Below, one piece after another: positions 1-7,847 of a stretch of 39,987 nucleotides of DNA. The first letter of the stretch is position 1. Every line of letters starts with the position of its first letter. The DNA comes from Flavobacteriaceae bacterium (lineage in GTDB: Bacteria > Bacteroidota > Bacteroidia > Flavobacteriales > Flavobacteriaceae), in assembly GCA_002702875.1 (NCBI GenBank), contig PACV01000072.1, positions 51,094 to 91,080 on the forward strand. The letters are read 5' to 3'. The notes beneath the pieces are model-generated. The model worked only from the letters and a program-made list of their open reading frames with translations, made no database searches and was not told where the DNA came from. Made by a program: the position numbers and the translations under genes.

Positions 1-182
1 TTTTCAATTTCAGTTGTGTAAGTTTTTTCAAGTTGTGCTAATTCTTTTTGTTTAGCTATAACCTCTGGCATTTCACTAATTAGTTGTTGTGTGTTAATGT
101 GAGCTACTTTAACTTGAGATTTTAATGATGTAATCATTAAAAATGAAATCAAAATAAATGAAAAGATATTTTTTAAATTCAT
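1..182 (-). CDS. OmpH/Skp-family periplasmic chaperone (3' part cut by window edge)
   Basis: Reading the minus strand from an ATG at 182 gives about 60 residues beginning MNLKNIFSFILISFLMITSL, a clear signal peptide, followed by VKVAHINTQQLISEMPEV and a charged, coiled-coil-like stretch that runs off the window. The mature start, with its V-A-(H/Y)-I-(N/D) strand and Q/E-rich helix, is typical of the OmpH/Skp family. These trimeric periplasmic chaperones carry unfolded outer-membrane proteins to the BAM complex. It lies 15 bp downstream of another OmpH gene and is the last visible gene of the bamA operon. Two consecutive ompH copies after bamA are usual in flavobacteria. The reading frame is open to base 1; the C-terminal part is outside the window. 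Confidence 0.85.
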   Translation of the reverse strand, partial: MNLKNIFSFILISFLMITSLKSQVKVAHINTQQLISEMPEVIAKQKELAQLEKTYTTEIE

Positions 183-197
183 AATTAAAATTTTTTA

Positions 198-764
198 TCA
201 GTTTTTGTTATTTCTTTCTTCTAAAAGCTTTTTTCTTGCTTTGTTTCTTTCTTGAATATTTATTTTTCTTAATACTAATTGGCTAATATCGTAATTTTTT
301 GTGGAATATAGCATAACTAAGTCAGAAGATCTATCAAAAATAAAGTCATACCTTTTTTCTTTTGCTATATCTCTAACTGCAGACATAACTTGATCTTGAA
401 TTGGTTTAATTAATTTTAGTCTTTCTCTGATTAAGTCACCATTTGGACCAAATCTTTTTTCTTGCAAAAAAATTATTCCTGATGCAAAATCATTTATTTC
501 AGAGTTTCTATCAGCAATTAACTCTTGGGTTAATAATACTTTTTCTGAGTTAAGTTCATCTTGATATTTTTTAAGTTGTATTTTTTGAAGTTCAATTTCT
601 TTTTTCCAAACTTCAATTTTTTTATCTATAATTTTTTTAGCAATCTTATATTCATCAATATTTTCAAGAATCAAATCCATATCGATATAACCTATCCTGG
701 CTCCTTTTTGTGCAGTTAATATTTGAGTCAGTAAAACTAAGAGAATAATTATTTTTAATTTCAT
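198..764 (-). CDS. OmpH/Skp-family periplasmic chaperone
   Basis: The open frame extends to 806, but the ATG at 764 (MKLKIIILLVLLTQILTAQ) puts the signal peptide at the very start and leaves a 5-bp gap to the bamA stop, so I choose it. The protein is 188 residues. After the signal it reads ARIGYIDMDLILENIDEYK, the conserved N-terminal strand and helix of OmpH, then about 70 charged residues forming the coiled-coil tentacle. The C-terminal strand (YDFIFDRSSDLVMLYSTKNYD) matches the family's ending, followed by a basic tail. Expected role: periplasmic holdase for outer-membrane proteins delivered to BamA, which is encoded immediately upstream in the same operon. It is distinct in sequence from the next ompH copy. 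Confidence 0.92.
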   Translation of the reverse strand: MKLKIIILLVLLTQILTAQKGARIGYIDMDLILENIDEYKIAKKIIDKKIEVWKKEIELQKIQLKKYQDELNSEKVLLTQELIADRNSEINDFASGIIFLQEKRFGPNGDLIRERLKLIKPIQDQVMSAVRDIAKEKRYDFIFDRSSDLVMLYSTKNYDISQLVLRKINIQERNKARKKLLEERNNKN

Positions 765-769
765 GAATT

Positions 770-3340
770 TTAAAATTGTTGACCAATTATAAAATGAGTT
801 TCCCATCCATTTGGTGAATTTATTAAATTATTTGGATTATCGAATCCGTATCCAAAATCTATACCAAGTAATCCGAAAGCTGGCATAAAAATTCTAACTC
901 CAAAACCTGCAGATCTTTTAGAATTAAAAGGATTAAACTCTTTAAATGAATTATATCCATTACCAGATTCTAAAAAACTTAATGCAAATATTGATGCTGC
1001 AGGTTTAAGCGATATTGGATATCTTAATTCCATGGTGAATTTGTTATAGAGCACTGATCCGTTATTTGTTGAAAGTGATTGATTTTCGTATCCTCTTAAT
1101 GAAATATTTTCTCTACCGTCTAAAGAATAATTCATCATACCATCTCCACCTAAATAAAATCTCTCAAATGGTATATTACCCCTATCATTATTATAAGCTC
1201 CAAGAAAACCAAATTCCGTCTTAGTCTTAAGCACAAGTTTATTAATTAAAGTTGTGTACCATTCTCCTAAAAACTTTATCTTATAAAATTCTAACCATCT
1301 AAATTTTTCTTGATCAATTTTAGCTTGATCTGGTGATGCTACACCGTTAATTATTTTTTGAAATTTTCTATCGTTACCTAGATTGTTATAGTCAACACCA
1401 GATATCAAAGAATACGGAGGTGTCAGTTTTGCACTAATTAGAAAATTGGAGCCACCGACTGGAAAAATTGGATTTGTATATGTATTATTTCTACTTAGAG
1501 AAATTGTATATGCAATATTATTAGATGTACCGTCACCAAATGTAAACAAGCCTGTGTAATAGTTATTTAAATTATAATATTGATATGACAGAGTTTGAGA
1601 TAAAGTAAAATAATCGTCAGGAATTTGAAGTCTTTTCGCCATACCAATTGAAATACTACTAATTTCAAAAAACTGGCTTTTATCAGCTCTTCCGGTAAAA
1701 TAGTCATATCTATATTGTGTAGTTCTTGATAATGATGTTGAAAATTGAACAGGTTGTCTTCCACCAAGCCACGGCTCAGCAAAGGAAAAACTGTAAGTGC
1801 TATAGAACTGACTAGCTTGAAGTCTAAGGGCAAGAGATTGGCCATCTCCTGCTGGGATTGGTTTGTATGCATATTTATTAAAAATATCTTTCATTGAAAA
1901 GTTATTAAATGATAATCCAAGTGTTCCTATAAAACCTCCTCCTCCGTAACCACCTTGCAATTCAATTTGACTTCCGCTAGTCTCCTCAAGCCCAAATTCT
2001 ATGTCTACTGTTCCAACATTTGGATTGACATCTTTAAAGTCTGGATTAATATTTTCAGCATCAAAAAATCCTAACTGACCTAGTTCTCTTACAGTTCTAA
2101 CAACTTTATCTTTACTGTAGAGCTCACCGGGTTTAGTTCTCAATTCTCTGTATATTACATGATCATTAGTTCTCTCATTACCTTTCACTGATATTTTATT
2201 AAAATTTGCTAATTTCCCTTCATTAATTCTGATTTCAAAATCAATTGTATCATTTTTTGCACTAACCTCAACTGCATTAATATTTGAAAACAAATATCCA
2301 TTATTTTGGTATAAGTTAGTTATGTCTTGTCCATCTGGTTTGGTTTGGTCAGCTATTCTTTTTTTTAATAGAACACCATTATAAATATCTCCTTTGTTAA
2401 TTCCAAGAACTGTTTTAAGTTGAGTACTATTAAATGCTGAGTTTCCAATAAATTTTAAATCTCCAAAAATGTATTTATTACCTTCTTCAAGTTTAATTTC
2501 AATTTCAAGGTTTTTTTTATTAGTATTAATTATGGTATCAGATATTATTCTTGCATCTCTAAAACCTTTTTCTTTAAAATAGTCAACGACTTTTTCTAAA
2601 TCCTCTAAATAATCACTTTCTATAAATTTTGATTTTTTCCAAAATCTAACAGGATTCTTGATTTTTGTATTTTTTAGTTTTTTTCTAATTTTTGATGATT
2701 TAACTTCATTATTACCAATAAATTTTATGGATTTAACCTTTACTCTTACTCCTCTGTCAATATTAATTAATAGTTTTAGAGTGTTGTCTCCAAGAGTATC
2801 TTTTTTTGTATTTAAATAAACTTTGGTATTCAAAAATCCTTCTTTTTGAAACTTATTGATTAAATAGTTTTTTGTATTAGTTAGAAAACTTTCGGATAAT
2901 TTTTTTCCTTCTTTTAGATCAGTTTCATCAATAATTTTTTCCCTTTTACTTTTTTTAATTCCAAAAATTTCAAAATTTGACAATGTTGGCAATTCCTTGA
3001 TTTCAATTTCTAAAGATATTTTATCACCGTCAATTTTAGTAGCGTAGAAATTAATGTCACTGAACAAATCTAAAGACCATAATTTTTTTAAAACATTTCC
3101 AGTCTCTTCTCCTGGTAAAAAAAGTTTTTGACCAATAGTCAATCCACTGTAGGAAATTACTGTTTGATCGTTATAACTCTTTAATCCTTTAACTGATATA
3201 GAATCAATTATATACTCTTTACCTGCAATGTAACCATCGGTTTGAGCTGAACATATTAAGTTAATATTTATAAATATTATTAAAAATAATATTTTGAAAT
3301 ATTTTTTTTTAATTTTAAACTTGTTCGCTAGTTTTTCCAA
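770..3340 (-). CDS. bamA: BamA, outer membrane protein assembly factor (Omp85 family)
   Basis: This is the catalytic core of the BAM complex that folds beta-barrel proteins into the outer membrane. After a hydrophobic export signal (FLIIFININLICSAQ) come repeated POTRA-like units, for example IDSISVKGLKSYNDQTVIS, VKSIKFIGNNEVKSSKIRK and FNKISVKGNERTNDHVIYRE. The last 400 or so residues form the Omp85 barrel, with (V/G)RIF near FGVRIFMPAFGLLGIDFGYG and a terminal phenylalanine. The start is uncertain. The frame is open to an ATG at 3436, but that would overlap uppS by 122 bp and add an implausible leader. No ATG lies nearer, so I take the TTG at 3340, giving 856 residues and a 26-bp overlap with uppS. 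It sits between uppS and ompH, the usual flavobacterial order. Confidence 0.93.
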   Translation of the reverse strand: MEKLANKFKIKKKYFKILFLIIFININLICSAQTDGYIAGKEYIIDSISVKGLKSYNDQTVISYSGLTIGQKLFLPGEETGNVLKKLWSLDLFSDINFYATKIDGDKISLEIEIKELPTLSNFEIFGIKKSKREKIIDETDLKEGKKLSESFLTNTKNYLINKFQKEGFLNTKVYLNTKKDTLGDNTLKLLINIDRGVRVKVKSIKFIGNNEVKSSKIRKKLKNTKIKNPVRFWKKSKFIESDYLEDLEKVVDYFKEKGFRDARIISDTIINTNKKNLEIEIKLEEGNKYIFGDLKFIGNSAFNSTQLKTVLGINKGDIYNGVLLKKRIADQTKPDGQDITNLYQNNGYLFSNINAVEVSAKNDTIDFEIRINEGKLANFNKISVKGNERTNDHVIYRELRTKPGELYSKDKVVRTVRELGQLGFFDAENINPDFKDVNPNVGTVDIEFGLEETSGSQIELQGGYGGGGFIGTLGLSFNNFSMKDIFNKYAYKPIPAGDGQSLALRLQASQFYSTYSFSFAEPWLGGRQPVQFSTSLSRTTQYRYDYFTGRADKSQFFEISSISIGMAKRLQIPDDYFTLSQTLSYQYYNLNNYYTGLFTFGDGTSNNIAYTISLSRNNTYTNPIFPVGGSNFLISAKLTPPYSLISGVDYNNLGNDRKFQKIINGVASPDQAKIDQEKFRWLEFYKIKFLGEWYTTLINKLVLKTKTEFGFLGAYNNDRGNIPFERFYLGGDGMMNYSLDGRENISLRGYENQSLSTNNGSVLYNKFTMELRYPISLKPAASIFALSFLESGNGYNSFKEFNPFNSKRSAGFGVRIFMPAFGLLGIDFGYGFDNPNNLINSPNGWETHFIIGQQF

Positions 3341-4040
3341 ACCTTCTTTCTCTTTTTTGATAATTAATAATTGCTTTGTAAAAATCGTTTTTACTAAACT
3401 CAGGCCATAAAATATTTGTAAAGTACAATTCAGCATAAGGAATTTTCCATAATAAGAAATTACTTATTCTTTTTTCACCACTTGTTCTTATAAGTAAATC
3501 AACATCTGGTAAATTTTTGCTGTAAAGATGCGTATTTATTAATTCTTCATCAACATTTTCTTTCAAAATTATATTTTTTTTAACTTTATTTATTATTGTT
3601 TTTAAAGCATTTGTAATTTCCTCTTTTCCTCCGTAATTTATTGCTATAGTTAGTATTAATTTCCTATTTTTTTTTGTTTTTTCAATTGTTTCTTTAAGTT
3701 TTTTTTTGACCTCCTCAGGTAAAGAATTTATGTCACCAATTGCATTTAACTTTATTTTATTTTCAATTATTGTTTTCAGTTCTTTATCTAGTGATAAAAC
3801 TATTAAATCCATTAAAGTTGATACCTCATTTTTAGGTCTTTTCCAGTTTTCAGTGGAAAAAGCAAATAATGTGAGATAAGAAATATTTATTTTAGATGCT
3901 TCTTCAACTAATTTTCTAACTGATAAGATTCCTTTTTTGTGTCCTTGAATTCTTTCCTTACCCTTTTTTTTTGCCCATCGGCCGTTTCCGTCCATAATGA
4001 CAGCTATATGATTTGGTATATTTTTCAGTTGAGTAGTCAT
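3315..4040 (-). CDS. uppS: Isoprenyl transferase (di-trans,poly-cis-undecaprenyl diphosphate synthase)
   Basis: UppS condenses farnesyl diphosphate with isopentenyl diphosphates to make undecaprenyl diphosphate, the lipid carrier for peptidoglycan and surface glycans. It acts in the cytoplasm at the membrane face. The 241-residue protein has the usual family length and all cis-prenyltransferase signatures: HIAVIMDGNGRWAKKKG near residues 11-27, with catalytic Asp17; LTLFAFSTENWKRP near 60-75; and RTSGE at about 185-189 followed by NFLLWKIPYAELYFT and WPEF. The start ATG overlaps the DUF6089 stop by one base (TAATG), pointing to translational coupling, and its end overlaps bamA. Grouping with bamA and nadK fits an envelope operon. 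Confidence 0.97.
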   Translation of the reverse strand: MTTQLKNIPNHIAVIMDGNGRWAKKKGKERIQGHKKGILSVRKLVEEASKINISYLTLFAFSTENWKRPKNEVSTLMDLIVLSLDKELKTIIENKIKLNAIGDINSLPEEVKKKLKETIEKTKKNRKLILTIAINYGGKEEITNALKTIINKVKKNIILKENVDEELINTHLYSKNLPDVDLLIRTSGEKRISNFLLWKIPYAELYFTNILWPEFSKNDFYKAIINYQKRERRFGKTSEQV

Positions 4041-4756
4041 TATTTTTCCTTACAGTAACATGGAATTCTTCCAAAGGTATAGCTAATTGTTATCCCAGAA
4101 AAAGTATACCAGTCTTTATTTCTTATATTACCAAATTTAAGATTATTATTTTGAGAATATTCCTTTATTGGATTACTTGCATCAATATTGTCAGTAAAGG
4201 AATATCTAAAACCAATTTCTACAGCAAAAATCAAGTTTGTACTTAAATTACTTTTTAACCCAAATACTATTGGCAGTGCAAAGTTAAGTTCTTTGTCATA
4301 TTCTTCAGAAATTAAGGTTGTAAAATTCATTTTTTTTAATGAATAGCTAAAATAATTAATTCCGGTAAATATATATGGAGTAAAATAAATTTGCTCATCA
4401 TGTAAATTAAAATCAAAAAAATTAAATTCAATACCTGATGAGAATTCATTGATTTTGTTTGAAAACTTATAAGCTCTTAGCGATCTGTTGAGATTTTGAC
4501 TTTTAAAATCGTCACCTTTAATATTCGAGTTAAAGTAAGAAACTCTCAGAGAATATCTAGTTGTAAGATTCCATTTATATATTAATCCAAATGAAAATGA
4601 GTTTGGTTTAATGTAAGATGAGCTTCCAATATCTCCAATAAAATTACTTCCTCCTAAAAAAGTGCCAAATTCATGCATTTGAGAATGCACAGAGTAATAT
4701 GATGAGTTTAGAATCATTAATATTATAAATGACTTTATTGAAGGTGAGATTTGCAA
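4040..4756 (-). CDS. DUF6089-family outer-membrane beta-barrel protein
   Basis: A 238-residue exported protein. The start is a TTG at 4756; an N-terminal hydrophobic segment (IILMILNSSYYSVHSQ) acts as signal. The mature part begins HEFGTFLGGSNFIGDIG and alternates short amphipathic strands ending in aromatic residues (YSLRVSYFNSNIKGDDF, FAVEIGFRYSFTDNIDA, WYTFSGITISYTFGRIP), the pattern of a small eight-strand outer-membrane barrel. The motif GGSNFIGDIG and the position between nadK and uppS match the protein annotated DUF6089 in many flavobacteria. Its function is not established to my knowledge; co-transcription with bamA suggests a role in the outer membrane or simply a client of BAM. Confidence is high for the family and low for any function. 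Confidence 0.82.
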   Translation of the reverse strand: MQISPSIKSFIILMILNSSYYSVHSQMHEFGTFLGGSNFIGDIGSSSYIKPNSFSFGLIYKWNLTTRYSLRVSYFNSNIKGDDFKSQNLNRSLRAYKFSNKINEFSSGIEFNFFDFNLHDEQIYFTPYIFTGINYFSYSLKKMNFTTLISEEYDKELNFALPIVFGLKSNLSTNLIFAVEIGFRYSFTDNIDASNPIKEYSQNNNLKFGNIRNKDWYTFSGITISYTFGRIPCYCKEK

Positions 4757-4772
4757 ATATATTATTGTTTTT

Positions 4773-4780
4773 CAAATTTA
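4773..4780 (-). promoter_or_regulatory. Possible -7 element upstream of the DUF6089-uppS-bamA-ompH genes
   Basis: On the minus strand the bases read TAAATTTG, an exact match to the Bacteroidota -7 consensus TAnnTTTG, 16 bp before the TTG start at 4756. No TTG was found at the usual 19-21 bp spacing upstream, so only half of the promoter is supported. It lies in the 64-bp gap after nadK and could serve as an internal promoter. Confidence 0.3.
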
Positions 4781-4820
4781 AATGTCAATGATTATAACTA
4801 TTTTTTTGAAAAAATATTGT

Positions 4821-5693
4821 TCAATTTCTTTTATCCAAACCCCAGAAAAGTTTTTCTCTAAGAGTATTTATAAAAAAGTTTTTATTGATTTCAATTTTTG
4901 AGATGGAAAAATCTGCTTTTTTTATAAATATGTCTGTTTTTAAAGGAACTGTTAGTATTCTTGAATCAAGAGATATAAGATGTTTATATCCTCTACCTGT
5001 TACACATAATTTAATTATAGTATTATCATTAACTATTAAAGGCCTTATATTAATATTATGGGCAGCAATTGGTGTAAGAACTAAACTGCTACTTTCCGGA
5101 GTCATAACTGGTCCTCCACTGCTTAATGAATATCCAGTTGAGCCTGTAGGTGTTGCAATAATTAATCCATCAGCCCAATATGTAGCAAGAGGAATACCAT
5201 TTAATTCTGCAGATATACTAATTAAAGAGGCAGTATTTTTTCTACTCACACTGACCTCATTTAGTGCATAATTAAATCCAAAAAAGTTTTTTTCTAATTT
5301 ATTAGAGTAAACTTCTAACAAGCACCTTTTTGAAATTTTAAATTCTGATTTTAGCAAATGATTTAAACCTAACTCAATTGATTCTTTCCCCAAGCTTGTT
5401 AAAAAACCTAGTCTTCCAGTATTTATTCCTAGAATTGGAATATTAGTATCTTTTACAACTGTTACAGCTTTTAACATTGAACCATCCCCGCCAATAGAAA
5501 TCAGAAAATCAACGTTTTCATTTAGCTCATCGAATTCCCAAAATTCTTTTCCAATATTTCTGATTAAAGTTGATTTCATTAAATCCTTGTGCAAATAAAG
5601 TTTTATTCCTTTCGATTTAAGAAAGTTAATTACTTTGATTGAGTAATCTATGGAAAGTGTATTATTAAATGGGCAAATAATCGCAATTTTCAT
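4821..5693 (-). CDS. nadK: NAD kinase (ATP/polyphosphate-NAD kinase)
   Basis: NadK phosphorylates NAD to NADP in the cytoplasm. The 290-residue protein has the normal length. It shows the GGDG motif as SIGGDGSMLKAV (residues about 66-77), the NTGRLGFL motif near 95, the substrate-binding stretch with YALNEVSVSR, and the glycine-rich YWADGLIIATPTGSTGYSLS region characteristic of the family. It begins with ATG at 5693 and heads the minus-strand set nadK, DUF6089, uppS, bamA, ompH, ompH. A well-formed promoter lies just upstream. In many flavobacteria a CBS-domain gene sits between pdxJ and nadK; here that space is only intergenic DNA. Confidence 0.97.
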   Translation of the reverse strand: MKIAIICPFNNTLSIDYSIKVINFLKSKGIKLYLHKDLMKSTLIRNIGKEFWEFDELNENVDFLISIGGDGSMLKAVTVVKDTNIPILGINTGRLGFLTSLGKESIELGLNHLLKSEFKISKRCLLEVYSNKLEKNFFGFNYALNEVSVSRKNTASLISISAELNGIPLATYWADGLIIATPTGSTGYSLSSGGPVMTPESSSLVLTPIAAHNINIRPLIVNDNTIIKLCVTGRGYKHLISLDSRILTVPLKTDIFIKKADFSISKIEINKNFFINTLREKLFWGLDKRN

Positions 5694-5713
5694 CTCTTAT
5701 TTTATTATTAAAA

Positions 5714-5745
5714 CAAAGTTACACTTTACAATGATTAATAATCAA
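5714..5745 (-). promoter_or_regulatory. Bacteroidota-type promoter for nadK
   Basis: Read on the minus strand, TTG at 5745-5743 is followed after 21 bp by TAACTTTG at 5721-5714, matching the Bacteroidota primary sigma factor pattern TTG-N(about 19-21)-TAnnTTTG. The -7 box ends 20 bp before the nadK ATG, which predicts a short leader. Both elements have consensus bases. Confidence 0.6.
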
Positions 5746-5763
5746 AAAATCAATTATAAATTA

Positions 5764-5771
5764 TAATTTTG
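5764..5771 (+). promoter_or_regulatory. Candidate -7 element for pdxJ
   Basis: TAATTTTG matches TAnnTTTG and ends 15 bp before the ATG at 5787. No clear TTG was seen 19-21 bp upstream. If this is the promoter, the in-frame TTG at 5769 would lie inside it and could not be the start codon, which supports the ATG at 5787. Confidence 0.4.
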
Positions 5772-5786
5772 AGTAAAAATTTGAAA

Positions 5787-6503
5787 ATGGTAAATTTAAG
5801 TGTTAACATCAATAAAATTGCAACCTTAAGAAATGCTCGAGGAGAAAATTTCCCCAATTTAGTAGATTTTGCAGTAGATATTGAAAATTTTGGAGCCAAC
5901 GGAATAACGGTTCACCCAAGACCGGATGAACGACATATTAAATATAAAGACGTATTTGAATTAAAAAATAAAATCAAAACTGAATTTAATATAGAGGGTA
6001 ATCCTTCCAAAAATTTCTTAAAGTTAGTGAAGTCAAATAAACCAACTCAAGTTACACTCGTTCCTGACGGTTTAAACGATATAACCTCAAATAAAGGTTG
6101 GGATACTATAAAAAACGAAAGTTTTTTAAAAGATTGTATAAAAGAACTTAAGGAATCAAATATAAGAACATCAATTTTTGTTGACCCCAATTTAAAAATG
6201 ATTGATGGTGCAAAAAAAATTGGTAGCGATAGAATAGAATTATACACAAAAAGTTATGCGGATAACTTTAATATAAATCCATCTGACGCAATTTTGCCCT
6301 ATTTGAAATCATCAAAACACGCCCAAAATATAAACATTGAAATAAATGCTGGTCATGACTTGAATCTAAAAAATATCGAATTTTTTTCTAAGTCAATAAC
6401 AAATCTAAAAGAGGTTTCAATAGGTCATGCACTAATTTGTGAGTCATTATATTTTGGGATTGAAAATACTGTGAAAAAATATATCAGTATTTTAAACCCA
6501 TGA
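5787..6503 (+). CDS. pdxJ: Pyridoxine 5'-phosphate synthase
   Basis: PdxJ condenses 3-amino-2-oxopropyl phosphate with 1-deoxyxylulose 5-phosphate to form pyridoxine 5'-phosphate, the last ring-forming step of the DXP-dependent vitamin B6 route. The sequence from ATG at 5787 (MVNLSVNINKIATLRNARG) aligns with the family's invariant N-terminus, so the longer TTG start at 5769 is rejected. Other family signatures: GANGITVHPRPDERHI, VTLVPD, the ELYTKSYA segment and INAGHDLN near the C-terminus. Length is 238 residues, as usual. The stop overlaps the next gene's start (ATGA), so the two are probably co-translated. Confidence 0.96.
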   Translation: MVNLSVNINKIATLRNARGENFPNLVDFAVDIENFGANGITVHPRPDERHIKYKDVFELKNKIKTEFNIEGNPSKNFLKLVKSNKPTQVTLVPDGLNDITSNKGWDTIKNESFLKDCIKELKESNIRTSIFVDPNLKMIDGAKKIGSDRIELYTKSYADNFNINPSDAILPYLKSSKHAQNINIEINAGHDLNLKNIEFFSKSITNLKEVSIGHALICESLYFGIENTVKKYISILNP

Positions 6504-7276
6504 ATTATATAAATTCAAGAATTATTGGCACAGGTTCTAATAACGTAATTATTTTGCATGGATTTCTAGGAATGTCGGATAATTGGGTAACAATTAGTAA
6601 AAAAATTTCTGCATATGGTTTAAAAGTTCATCTTGTGGATTTAAGAAATCATGGTAAAAGCTTTTGGAGTGAAGAATTTACTTATAAAGTCATGTCAGAT
6701 GATTTAAAATTATATGTTGACAAAAATAAAATATCAGATTTTAACTTAATAGGTCATTCAATGGGAGGTAAATCTGCAATCCAATTTGCATATAACTATC
6801 CCTCTAAAGTTAAAAAACTAATTATTTTAGATATTATGAATAAAACTTATGATCAAAATTATCTTCATTTAAAAATTTTAAATTTATTTGAAAGTATTGA
6901 TTTATCAATTTATGATAGAAGGACTGAAATTGAGGATTATTTATTTGAAAATTTAAATGATAAAATTTTGGTAAGTTTTTTAATGAAAAATATTGAGAGA
7001 GACTTTTCTAATAAATTTAAATTAAAACCCAATATCAAGGTTTTAAAAAAATATTACAAGAATATATGCCATAAAATAAATCTTTATGAAGATTTTAATA
7101 TAGAAACAATTTTTTTTAAAGGTGAAAAATCTAATTATATAAACAATATTGATATCAAAGAAAAATTTGAAAAATTCAATAATTATAAAATAATAAATAT
7201 TCCAAACGCTGGCCATTGGATTCATATTGATAACTCCAATTTATTTATTGAAAAATTAATTCCTGAAATCACATAA
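6500..7276 (+). CDS. Alpha/beta-fold hydrolase (YbfF-like esterase family)
   Basis: A 258-residue cytoplasmic alpha/beta hydrolase without a signal peptide. The oxyanion-hole segment is VIILHGFLGMSDNW, followed by VDLRNHGKSF. The nucleophile elbow is GHSMGG with Ser87, and the catalytic histidine is in NAGHWIHID (His239). These motifs, spacing and length match the YbfF-type esterase subgroup found next to pdxJ in flavobacteria. The physiological substrate is unknown; a short acyl ester or acyl-CoA is plausible from the family. It overlaps pdxJ by 4 bp (ATGA), indicating a two-gene unit. A nine-bp-stem inverted repeat follows the stop. Confidence 0.9.
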   Translation: MNYINSRIIGTGSNNVIILHGFLGMSDNWVTISKKISAYGLKVHLVDLRNHGKSFWSEEFTYKVMSDDLKLYVDKNKISDFNLIGHSMGGKSAIQFAYNYPSKVKKLIILDIMNKTYDQNYLHLKILNLFESIDLSIYDRRTEIEDYLFENLNDKILVSFLMKNIERDFSNKFKLKPNIKVLKKYYKNICHKINLYEDFNIETIFFKGEKSNYINNIDIKEKFEKFNNYKIINIPNAGHWIHIDNSNLFIEKLIPEIT

Positions 7277-7286
7277 ATTACATTTA

Positions 7287-7309
7287 TAACATTTTTAATT
7301 AAAATGTTA
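7287..7309. repeat. Inverted repeat after the hydrolase gene
   Basis: TAACATTTT (7287-7295) and AAAATGTTA (7301-7309) form a perfect 9-bp stem around the loop TAATT. It starts 10 bp after the hydrolase stop, where a terminator would be expected, but no T-run follows on either strand. It may be a weak terminator or an operator for the acetyltransferase gene 55 bp downstream. Confidence 0.4.
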
Positions 7310-7364
7310 AAGAATTAGGATAATAAAAAGATTAGTTATTTAAATATTAAATTGAATTTTAATT

Positions 7365-7847
7365 ATGAAAAACGTTAGAATAAAATTTGCTGTAAAGTCA
7401 GATATGCCGCAAGTTTTAAAATTAATAAAGGAATTAGCATTATTTGAGAAAAGTCCTGACCAAGCAATTTTAACAGTTGAAGATTTAGTCAGAGATGGAT
7501 TTGGAAAGACTAAATTATTTGAGTGTTTTGTTGCTGAAATAAAAAATGAAATTGTTGGTATCGCACTCTTTTATCCTAGATACTCTACTTGGTGTGGGAA
7601 GACTTTTCATTTGGAGGATCTTATAGTTTCAAAAAAGTGGAAATCAAAAGGCATAGGAACCTCATTATATAATAAATTTTTATCATATTCATTAAAAAAA
7701 AATGTAAACAGGGTAGAATGGGTAGTATTAGATTGGAATAAAAGCGCTATTGATTTCTATAATAAGTCAGGGGCGAGGACACTTGATGATTGGAGAGTTG
7801 TTCAAATGACAAAAGGAGAGATAAAAAAACATTTAGATGCTTTATGA
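7365..7847 (+). CDS. GNAT-family N-acetyltransferase
   Basis: A 160-residue cytoplasmic acetyltransferase of the GNAT fold. It opens with VRIKFAVKSDMPQVLKLIKE, has the acetyl-CoA-binding beta-bulge region HLEDLIVSKKWKSKGIGTSL (motif A, R/Q-x-x-G-x-G/A type, here K-S-K-G-I-G), and the NKSAIDFYNKSGA motif near residue 130. The layout, including FYPRYSTW before the LEDL strand, resembles the spermidine/spermine and thialysine N-acetyltransferase subgroup, so a polyamine or lysine-like amine is a possible substrate; this is not proven. Its stop overlaps the start of the aspartate kinase gene by 4 bp (ATGA). Confidence 0.88.
   Translation: MKNVRIKFAVKSDMPQVLKLIKELALFEKSPDQAILTVEDLVRDGFGKTKLFECFVAEIKNEIVGIALFYPRYSTWCGKTFHLEDLIVSKKWKSKGIGTSLYNKFLSYSLKKNVNRVEWVVLDWNKSAIDFYNKSGARTLDDWRVVQMTKGEIKKHLDAL

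Noticed and set aside
198-806. First OmpH gene beginning at 806
   Set aside because: This start lies inside the end of bamA and adds 14 residues before the signal peptide; the ATG at 764 puts the signal at the N-terminus.
770-3436. bamA beginning at the ATG at 3436
   Set aside because: It would overlap uppS by 122 bp and place about 45 residues before the signal peptide; the TTG at 3340 fits better, though neither is proven.
4885-5271. Open frame of 128 codons antisense to nadK
   Set aside because: It is opposite the conserved nadK coding sequence and shows no family features; similar antisense frames inside bamA, SusC and VCBS genes were rejected for the same reason.
5769-5786. TTG start for pdxJ
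   Set aside because: The family N-terminus begins at the ATG at 5787, and the TTG overlaps the -7 box.
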